Positions 34,093 to 40,581 of a stretch of DNA of 64,000 nucleotides are shown piece by piece; position 1 is the first letter of the stretch; each line of letters opens with the position of its first letter. The notes under the pieces are model-generated. The model saw only the letters and a program-made list of their open reading frames with translations, did no database searches and had not been told where the DNA came from. The stretch is taken from contig JADJFD010000002.1 of assembly GCA_016708765.1 (NCBI GenBank), positions 620,001-684,000 on the forward strand. The letters run 5' to 3'. The stretch comes from Chitinophagaceae bacterium (GTDB lineage: Bacteria > Bacteroidota > Bacteroidia > Chitinophagales > Chitinophagaceae). The translations under genes were made by a program, and so were the position numbers.

Positions 34093-34100
34093 TACATTTG
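34093..34100 (+). promoter_or_regulatory. -7 promoter box of the DUF2911 pair
   Basis: TACATTTG matches TAnnTTTG and ends 16 bp before the first DUF2911 ATG. Confidence 0.5.
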
Positions 34101-34116
34101 CTAACAGTTCCAGAAT

Positions 34117-34683
34117 ATGAAAAAAATTATCGTCTTACTTTCTGTTTTCCAGTTAATCTTCTTTTCGCTATTGGCGCAAAACAGCAATATCCCACCGGTA
34201 GATAAATCGCCCATGGACATGGCCTACTATCCGGCAAACTATCCAGTTTTAAAAATTCAGGATAAACTAACAGAAACTTTAGCGGCAAGAGTAGTATATA
34301 GCCGTCCTCAAAAAGCTGGCAGAACTATTTTTGGATCACTTGTAAAATATGGAGAAGTGTGGAGATTAGGTGCCAATGAGGCAACAGAGATTGAGTTTTT
34401 CAAGAATGTAAAAATCGGAGGCAAAAAAATAAACAAAGGCAGATACACTTTATATGCTATCGCTAATGAAAATAGCTGGACCATTATCGTTAATAAGGAA
34501 ACCGATACTTGGGGCTCATTTAAGTATGATAAGGCAAAAGATGTAGTAAGAACTGAAGTGTCCGTACAAAAGATAAATATGAGCATTGAGTCTTTATCTA
34601 TGCTTTTTGAAAAAGCTACAAGTGGATATAGCCTTATAATTGGATGGGATAATGTGAAAGTAGCATTACCAATTACTTTTTAA
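34117..34683 (+). CDS. DUF2911 protein, secreted (copy 1)
   Basis: A signal peptide (cleavage near LLAQ, residue 21) is followed by a DUF2911 domain with the signature VVYSRPQKAGRTIFGSLVKYGEVWRLGANEATEIEF and the late INKGRYTLYAI and SWTIIVNKETDTWG motifs. The family is secreted and of unknown function, frequent in Bacteroidota. A second copy, 12 bp downstream, shares the same motifs, so the pair is a tandem duplication and operon. Confidence 0.88.
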   Translation: MKKIIVLLSVFQLIFFSLLAQNSNIPPVDKSPMDMAYYPANYPVLKIQDKLTETLAARVVYSRPQKAGRTIFGSLVKYGEVWRLGANEATEIEFFKNVKIGGKKINKGRYTLYAIANENSWTIIVNKETDTWGSFKYDKAKDVVRTEVSVQKINMSIESLSMLFEKATSGYSLIIGWDNVKVALPITF

Positions 34684-34694
34684 TATTTATTTAT

Positions 34695-35321
34695 ATGAAG
34701 GCGATACTCTTGATTTTGTTTGCATCCGTTTTAGCTGTTTCCTGTAATAATGAAAAGAAAAATTCTACTATAACCGATGAACAAAAGGGTGATAGTGTCA
34801 CAATTAAACCAGACAATTCTATCAACCCATTTGATCCAACGGATGTCTCGCCTATGGACATGAGTTATTTTCCGGTTGATTATCCTCAGCTGAAAATATC
34901 AAAAGGCACTACAGAACCTCCAAAAGCTAGAATTATTTATAGCCGTCCACATTTGGGAGGAAGAAGGCTTTTTCAAAATTTGCTAAGCTATAATGAACCC
35001 TGGCGGCTAGGTGCCAATGAAGCAACAGAAATTGATTTTTATAAAGACGCTACTATTCAGGGTAAAAAAATAAAAGCAGGACGTTATATTCTCTACTGTA
35101 TTCCCGAAAAGGAAAAATGGACAATTGTATTAAACAACAATATTGACAGCTGGGGATTACATCCGGATACTTCGCAGGATATTGCCCGTTTTCAAATTCC
35201 TGTAACAACAACAACATCTTCACTAGAATATTTCACAATGTATTTCAAACAATTGAATGCCGGAGCTGAATTAGTTATGGCATGGGATTATCTTGAAGCA
35301 CGGCTACCTATGTCATTCTGA
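34695..35321 (+). CDS. DUF2911 protein, lipoprotein (copy 2)
   Basis: This begins with a lipoprotein signal ending in VSC (Cys17), followed by a low-complexity linker and a DUF2911 domain with IIYSRPHLGGRRLFQNLLSYNEPWRLGANEATEIDF and GRYILYCI. Compared with copy 1 it is lipid-anchored rather than soluble, a common difference between paralogs in this family. The start is ATG at 34695. Confidence 0.88.
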   Translation: MKAILLILFASVLAVSCNNEKKNSTITDEQKGDSVTIKPDNSINPFDPTDVSPMDMSYFPVDYPQLKISKGTTEPPKARIIYSRPHLGGRRLFQNLLSYNEPWRLGANEATEIDFYKDATIQGKKIKAGRYILYCIPEKEKWTIVLNNNIDSWGLHPDTSQDIARFQIPVTTTTSSLEYFTMYFKQLNAGAELVMAWDYLEARLPMSF

Positions 35322-35378
35322 TAATCAGCTTCACCGCATTTTTTGGGATATAGAACTTATTAGTTGGATATTTACAAC

Positions 35379-37262
35379 ATGTGTGGAATTGCAGGCATAC
35401 TAAATTTTAGAAACAACAATAACGGGGATAATAATACACTGCTAAAGCAACGGCTTCAGTCAATGAATAATGCGTTGCAACATAGAGGTCCGGATGGCGA
35501 AGGGATATGGGTAAATGAAGAAGGCTCAGTTGCTTTAGGACATCGCCGTCTTTCCATAATTGATTTAAGTAATGCAGGCCATCAACCCATGCATTATGTT
35601 AGCAAAAATGAGAGTTATAATCACCGCTATACAATCACACATAACGGTGAAATATATAATTACATTGAACTAAGAGAAGAACTTGCAAAACATGGATATA
35701 CTTTCCAATCACAAACTGATACAGAAGTAATTGTTGCTGCATACGATTACTGGAAAGATCTATGTGTCGATCATTTTGACGGCATGTTTGCTTTTGCCAT
35801 CTGGGATGCGAAAGAAAAAGAACTATTTGCTGCAAGAGATCGTTTTGGCGAAAAGCCCTTCTTCTATTATTTTGATAAAAACCAATTTCTATTTGCATCT
35901 GAAATGAAAGCTTTATGGGCTGCCGGAATTTACCGTATTCCAAATCAGAAAATGCTTTTCAATTTTATTACTATCGGATACACCGATAACCCAAACCAAC
36001 CAGGTGAAACTTTTTTTGAAAATATTCATAAACTTCCCACAGCCACTTGTTTAAAATATTCATTATCAAAAAATGAATTGACACTTGAAAAATATTGGGA
36101 TATCGATCCCGAAAAGCAGGATAAACATATTTCGGAAACTGATGCGCTGGAAAAGTTTAACCATCTTCTTACTACTTCAGTAAAAAGAAGACTTCGAAGT
36201 GATGTTGCTATTGGCACATCGTTAAGTGGTGGTTTAGACAGTTCCTCACTCGTTGCAATATCTTCCTCATTTACAAATTCTCCTTTAACAGCATTTACTG
36301 CTTCCTTTCCTCAATTTGAAAAAGATGAATCAACCTATGCAAAACAAGTAGCTGAACAATTCAAGCTACATCATTTTAGTACTTCTATAACTGGTGATGA
36401 TTTAGTAAATGATTGGGAGAAATTATGTTATCATCAGGAAGCTCCGTTTGGATCTGCAAGTATTTATGCCCAATACAAAGTATATGAACTGACAAAACAA
36501 CAAGGTATTAAAGTGTTGTTAGATGGCCAAGGAGCTGATGAAACGTTAGCTGGTTATCACAAATACTATAAATGGTATTGGCAGGAGCTTTTTCGAAACA
36601 GAAAATTAAGAAGGAGTAAAGAAATAAAAGCGGCAAAAGAGATAGGCATTACTGAAAAATTTGATTTCAAAAATATTATTGCATCTTATTTTCCTGATTT
36701 TGCTACTATTGTTTTAGAAAATAGGTACTTGTTGAATGCAATCAAACACGAAGACCTAACGAAGGAGTTTGTACAACAGCAAAGTAAAGAAGCTTACTAT
36801 GCTCTTCCTGAAAGATTTACATTAAACAATGCTTTACACTTCAACACTTGTGTTCATGGTCTTGAAGAACTATTAAAATATGCCGACAGAAATGCCATGG
36901 CACATGGAAGAGAAGTAAGGCTTCCATTTCTTTCGCATGAATTGGTTGAATTCGTATTTAGCTTGCCTGCACATTTTAAAATACGAAATGGCTGGACTAA
37001 ATGGATATTAAGAGAAACAATGAAAAGTAGTTTACCCGAATCAATTGTGTGGAGAAAGGACAAAGTCGGTTTTGAACCTCCACAGAAAAAATGGATGGAG
37101 AATAAAAGTGTGGAGGAAATTATTTTACAGGCAAAAACAAAATTAGTACAAGAAAAAGTGTTAAAAGCTGAGGTTTTAAATAAAAAAATCATCGCTGCAC
37201 CTTCGCATGATGCAAATAATTACGATTGGCGATATCTTTCTGCCGCATATCTTTTTAAGTGA
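35379..37262 (+). CDS. asnB: Asparagine synthase (glutamine-hydrolysing), AsnB type
   Basis: The enzyme moves ammonia from glutamine to aspartate (or a related acceptor) through an N-terminal glutaminase and a C-terminal ATP pyrophosphatase domain. Cys2 directly after the initiator Met (MCGIAGILNF) is the glutaminase nucleophile, which fixes the start at 35379 rather than an upstream TTG. The synthetase P-loop-like SGGLDSSSLVA and HGREVRLPFLSHELVEF motifs are present. At 627 residues it is the long form. Some AsnB-like enzymes act on polysaccharide or peptide substrates; here no such context is seen. Confidence 0.92.
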   Translation: MCGIAGILNFRNNNNGDNNTLLKQRLQSMNNALQHRGPDGEGIWVNEEGSVALGHRRLSIIDLSNAGHQPMHYVSKNESYNHRYTITHNGEIYNYIELREELAKHGYTFQSQTDTEVIVAAYDYWKDLCVDHFDGMFAFAIWDAKEKELFAARDRFGEKPFFYYFDKNQFLFASEMKALWAAGIYRIPNQKMLFNFITIGYTDNPNQPGETFFENIHKLPTATCLKYSLSKNELTLEKYWDIDPEKQDKHISETDALEKFNHLLTTSVKRRLRSDVAIGTSLSGGLDSSSLVAISSSFTNSPLTAFTASFPQFEKDESTYAKQVAEQFKLHHFSTSITGDDLVNDWEKLCYHQEAPFGSASIYAQYKVYELTKQQGIKVLLDGQGADETLAGYHKYYKWYWQELFRNRKLRRSKEIKAAKEIGITEKFDFKNIIASYFPDFATIVLENRYLLNAIKHEDLTKEFVQQQSKEAYYALPERFTLNNALHFNTCVHGLEELLKYADRNAMAHGREVRLPFLSHELVEFVFSLPAHFKIRNGWTKWILRETMKSSLPESIVWRKDKVGFEPPQKKWMENKSVEEIILQAKTKLVQEKVLKAEVLNKKIIAAPSHDANNYDWRYLSAAYLFK

Positions 37263-37309
37263 TTTGAATTCAGCATCTTTGCATTTTCTAATAAATAAAT
37301 ATTTCTGAA

Positions 37310-38449
37310 ATGAAGCTTGCTACTAAATTAATACATGCCGGAGCAGAACCAGATCCATCGACCGGCGCAATTATGACGCCTATTTACCAGACATCTACGT
37401 ATGTGCAGGAGGCTCCGGGAAAAAATAAAGGATATGAATATGCCCGAAGTCAGAACCCAACTCGTAAAGCTTTAGAAGATGCATTTGCCATAATAGAAAA
37501 CGGAAAGTATGGATTGGCCTTTAGCAGCGGCGTAGCAGCAACTGATGCAGTTATAAAATTATTAGCGCCTGGCGATGAAGTAATATGTGCCAACGATATG
37601 TATGGCGGTACTTATCGTTTATTCACCAAAGTATTTGAAAAATTTGGTATTGTATTTAAATATGTAGACACTACCAATGTAGTAAATATTGAATCAGCAA
37701 TAACTACAAACACCAAATTGGTTTGGATTGAAACGCCAACCAATCCATTAATGAATATTACAGATATTGAAGCCGTTGCGAAAATCACCAAATCCAAAAA
37801 ATTAATGCTGGCAGTTGATAACACTTTCGCATCGCCCTATTTACAAAACCCTCTTGATTTAGGAGCTGACATTATCATGCATTCCGCAACAAAATATTTG
37901 GGTGGCCATAGCGATGTAATACAAGGCGCATTAATGATGAACGATACTGAGCTGAGAGACAAATTATATTTCATTCAGAAAAGCTGTGGCGCTGTTCCCG
38001 GCCCGATGGATTGCTTTTTAGTATTGCGTGGAATAAAAACGCTGGGAGTTAGAATGAAAGCTCATTGTGAAAATGGCAAAAAAATTGCTGAGTGGTTAAA
38101 ATCGAATCCAAAAGTTGCCAAAGTTTACTGGCCGGGTTTTGAAGATCATCCCGGATACGCCGTTGCCAAAAAACAAATGCGGGATTTTGGAGGAATGATT
38201 TCTTTTGAATTAAAGAATGATAGTGTGGAGGAAGCCAACAGAGTATTATCATCCACTCATTTATTTTCATTAGCCGAAAGCTTGGGTGGTGTTGAATCCC
38301 TCATTAATCACCCGGCAAGTATGACGCATGCTTCTATTCCAAGAGAAGAACGAATTAAAAACGGATTAAGTGACTCATTAATAAGATTAAGTGTTGGTAT
38401 TGAAGATGCTGAAGATCTGATTGAAGACTTGAACAAAGCAATTGGATAA
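37310..38449 (+). CDS. Cystathionine gamma-synthase/lyase-type PLP enzyme
   Basis: This is a Cys/Met metabolism PLP enzyme of 379 residues. Lys195 in HSATKYLGGHSDVIQG binds PLP, and ETPTNPLMNITDI and SLGGVESLINHPASMTH are family hallmarks. It could be a cystathionine gamma-synthase, gamma-lyase or methionine gamma-lyase-like enzyme; active-site positions alone do not separate these. A CATCTTTG box (near consensus) lies about 29 bp upstream. It is followed by a small membrane protein gene. Confidence 0.9.
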   Translation: MKLATKLIHAGAEPDPSTGAIMTPIYQTSTYVQEAPGKNKGYEYARSQNPTRKALEDAFAIIENGKYGLAFSSGVAATDAVIKLLAPGDEVICANDMYGGTYRLFTKVFEKFGIVFKYVDTTNVVNIESAITTNTKLVWIETPTNPLMNITDIEAVAKITKSKKLMLAVDNTFASPYLQNPLDLGADIIMHSATKYLGGHSDVIQGALMMNDTELRDKLYFIQKSCGAVPGPMDCFLVLRGIKTLGVRMKAHCENGKKIAEWLKSNPKVAKVYWPGFEDHPGYAVAKKQMRDFGGMISFELKNDSVEEANRVLSSTHLFSLAESLGGVESLINHPASMTHASIPREERIKNGLSDSLIRLSVGIEDAEDLIEDLNKAIG

Positions 38450-38597
38450 ATATAAGCTACAAAAAAGATTAGTTAAACACTTGTGAGTCAGGCAAAATCG
38501 CATTTATTTATTGATTTTTTTCATACTGGCATAAAATTGGCAATATTAGGATTGAAGAATAGATTTATTAGAATCAGATCATCTAAAAACCAATTTT

Positions 38598-38744
38598 ATG
38601 CTTTATCTCATTGCAGTAATTTTAATCATTGGCTGGTTACTTGGCTTTTTTGTTTTCTCCGCAGGCGGACTTATTCATATTCTTTTAGTAATTGCAATTA
38701 TCGCAATTTTGCTACGAATCATACAGGGAAGAAACCCAGTGTGA
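38598..38744 (+). CDS. Lmo0937 family small membrane protein (48 residues)
   Basis: A short open frame encodes two hydrophobic helices separated by a glycine-rich turn: MLYLIAVILIIGWLLGFFVF, then SAGGLIHILLVIAIIAILLRIIQGRNPV. This pattern, including the GWLLGF and GLIHILLVIAIIAILLRII parts, is that of the Lmo0937/DUF5670 family of tiny inner-membrane proteins seen widely in bacteria and linked to stress in some. It ends 12 bp before the TIGR02757 gene. Confidence 0.8.
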   Translation: MLYLIAVILIIGWLLGFFVFSAGGLIHILLVIAIIAILLRIIQGRNPV

Positions 38745-38756
38745 TGTTGATAGTAA

Positions 38757-39521
38757 ATGACAAAAAATTTTTCCTTAGCAGATTTTTTAAATAAGAAGGT
38801 TGAATTATACAATCAACCTTCCTTTCTTGTAAACGATCCAGTTTGTATTCCACACCTTTTTACTAAAAAACAGGATATAGAAATTGCAGGCTTTTTTGCT
38901 GCCACCTTTGCATGGGGAAATCGTACAACTATTATTCAGAAGTCGAAGGAACTGATGCAATTAATGGACAATGCTCCATATGATTTTTGTCTTAATCAAA
39001 GTGAGAAAGAGTTGAAATCCGTTTCAGCATTTAAACACCGAACTTTTAATACTACAGACCTACTTTATTTTATTGAGTTCTTTAAATTTCATTATTCAAA
39101 ACATAAAAGCCTGGATGTTGCATTTGCTATGCATGGTAAAACTGTTGAAGAAATGCTTAAAGGTTTTCATCAATATTTTTTTTCGCTAGAACATATTCCT
39201 GAAAGAACGAAGAAACATATAGCCACTCCAGCTAGAAAATCAAGTTGTAAAAGATTAAACATGTTCTTACGCTGGATGGTACGGCAAGATGATAAAGGTG
39301 TAGATTTTGGTATCTGGAAAAATATTTCACCTTCCCAATTAATCTGCCCCATTGATGTGCATGTAGCTAGAGTGGCGAAACGATTAAATATTCTTACCAG
39401 AAAACAAACGGATTGGCAAGCTGCTATTGAGTTAACTGAATACTTACGAACTTTAGATAAGAATGACCCGGTGAAATATGATTTTGCTTTATTTGGGTTG
39501 GGAGTAATGGAAAAATATTAG
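38757..39521 (+). CDS. TIGR02757 (DUF2400) family protein
   Basis: This 254-residue protein matches the DUF2400/TIGR02757 family common in Bacteroidota. Its characteristic segments are VCIPHLFTKKQDIEIAGFFAATFAWGNRTTII near the N-terminus and KRLNMFLRWMVRQDDKGVDFGIWKNISPSQLICPIDVHVARVAKRLN near the C-terminus. The HhH-like pattern in the latter is reminiscent of DNA glycosylase folds, but no enzymatic activity is established. It starts 12 bp after the small membrane protein. Confidence 0.9.
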   Translation: MTKNFSLADFLNKKVELYNQPSFLVNDPVCIPHLFTKKQDIEIAGFFAATFAWGNRTTIIQKSKELMQLMDNAPYDFCLNQSEKELKSVSAFKHRTFNTTDLLYFIEFFKFHYSKHKSLDVAFAMHGKTVEEMLKGFHQYFFSLEHIPERTKKHIATPARKSSCKRLNMFLRWMVRQDDKGVDFGIWKNISPSQLICPIDVHVARVAKRLNILTRKQTDWQAAIELTEYLRTLDKNDPVKYDFALFGLGVMEKY

Positions 39522-39550
39522 CCACAGATGACACAGATTAACACCAATTT
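39518..39550 (-). repeat. Dispersed GTGTAATT-type repeat overlapping a gene junction
   Basis: The sequence ttagccacagatgacacaga, then ttaacaccaattt, is the reverse complement of the repeat type at 711-730 and 9893-9944. It spans the stop of the TIGR02757 gene and the first codons (MTQINTN) of the next gene. Confidence 0.45.
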
Positions 39551-39857
39551 GATTCCAGCAATTAATAGTTCGCTTGATTTGCAATTAGCAGCATCATTGA
39601 CTTATGAGCAACTACATGAAAAACTTTCCTCTGAAATAAATAATCTTATCAATCATGATTTTGAAAAACTTATCTTTTATTTATATCGAATCGATGTGCA
39701 TGAAGATAAAATGAGAACAATGCTTGAAAATAATAATGGAGAGAATGCCGCAACTCTGATTGCAAACTTAATTATTGAAAGACAACTCCAAAAAATAAAA
39801 TCCCGCCAACAGTTCAGTCAGCGGGACAATGATATTGATGAAGAAGAAAAGTGGTAA
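39528..39857 (+). CDS. Hypothetical protein, 109 residues
   Basis: This is a soluble, acidic, helical protein with the segments LTYEQLHEKLSSEINNLINHDFEKLIFYLYRIDVHEDKMRTML; similar small proteins occur in Bacteroidota downstream of TIGR02757-type genes. The start ATG lies inside a dispersed repeat, so MTQINTN may be repeat-derived. A REP-like hairpin (39802-39829) falls within the 3' end of the coding sequence. Function unknown. Confidence 0.75.
   Translation: MTQINTNLIPAINSSLDLQLAASLTYEQLHEKLSSEINNLINHDFEKLIFYLYRIDVHEDKMRTMLENNNGENAATLIANLIIERQLQKIKSRQQFSQRDNDIDEEEKW
39802..39829. repeat. REP-like inverted repeat with GGGACAA tail inside a coding sequence
   Basis: CCCGC (39802-39806) and GCGGG (39821-39825) pair, followed by ACAATG, so that the motif resembles the hairpin tails at 731-751 and 32537-32559. 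It lies within the 3' part of the 109-residue protein gene and encodes SRQQFSQRDND. Confidence 0.35.
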
Positions 39858-39859
39858 GC

Positions 39860-40528
39860 CTATTTCTCTTTTTTCTCAAACATTAATTCCTTCACCTTTT
39901 CCTTATCTTCTTTTTCTTTTTTCAGGTCGAACATGGTTCCAAAAATATGATCCCAAATAGTAGAGCTTACGCCATAACCATTATGTTCGTTTTTATAATG
40001 ATGTAAATGATGATTTCTCCAAAGTCCTTTCATCCATTTGAATGGCGGGTTCCAGGCATGAATGGCATAGTGCATAGTGCCATACATCAGGTAGCCTAAT
40101 AAAAATCCTGGAAAGAACATAAATGTCTTTTCTCTTAATGCCAGGTACATCAAACCAAAAATTGCAGATGATAAAATTAAACTCGGCACCGGCGGCATAA
40201 ACAACCGCTGCTTATCTCTTGGAAAATGATGATGATTGCCGTGTAATGTATAAATGAATTTTTTCGCCCTTCCACTATTAGCTATCATATGAAAAAGAAA
40301 ACGATGTGCTAAATATTCGAAGAATGTCCAGAAGAACATTCCGGCCAAAAATGTAAGTGCAATTCTTCCGGTTGTAAATCCGATAGTGCCACTATAATAC
40401 GCCATGTAAATCATTACCGGGGTGTACATGCCCCAAATAATTAATGGATGTGTTTTGGTCAGCATTTCAAGGTAAGGATTCTTAAAAAGTTGAGCCTGAC
40501 CCTTATTATGAATTTTCTCGAATTCCAT
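39860..40528 (-). CDS. Fatty acid hydroxylase (sterol desaturase superfamily)
   Basis: This is a membrane di-iron hydroxylase of 222 residues. The histidine clusters are HRFLFH, HGNHHHFPRDKQR, and NHHLHHYKNEHNGYG followed by WDHIFGT, as in fatty acid 2-hydroxylases (FA2H/Scs7) and sterol desaturases. It probably hydroxylates the acyl chain of sphingolipids or other lipids, which many Bacteroidota make. A TATCTTTG box at 40534-40541 ends 5 bp before the ATG, suggesting a leaderless transcript. It is convergent with the gene ending at 39857. Confidence 0.9.
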   Translation of the reverse strand: MEFEKIHNKGQAQLFKNPYLEMLTKTHPLIIWGMYTPVMIYMAYYSGTIGFTTGRIALTFLAGMFFWTFFEYLAHRFLFHMIANSGRAKKFIYTLHGNHHHFPRDKQRLFMPPVPSLILSSAIFGLMYLALREKTFMFFPGFLLGYLMYGTMHYAIHAWNPPFKWMKGLWRNHHLHHYKNEHNGYGVSSTIWDHIFGTMFDLKKEKEDKEKVKELMFEKKEK

Positions 40529-40533
40529 AGACG

Positions 40534-40541
40534 CAAAGATA
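40534..40541 (-). promoter_or_regulatory. -7 promoter box abutting the fatty acid hydroxylase start
   Basis: TATCTTTG (minus strand) fully matches the Bacteroidota consensus and ends 5 bp before the ATG. Confidence 0.5.
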
Positions 40542-40581
40542 AGAAAACGGAAACATGTGAAAACAGCAGGTCTGGCTGATT

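Noticed and set aside
37263..37309. Possible SAM or other riboswitch before the Cys/Met PLP enzyme
   Set aside because: The 47-bp spacer is too short for a known riboswitch; only a promoter-like box is seen.
38483..38794. 103-residue frame over the small membrane protein gene
   Set aside because: It overlaps the Lmo0937-type frame in another phase and the TIGR02757 start, and has no recognisable domain.
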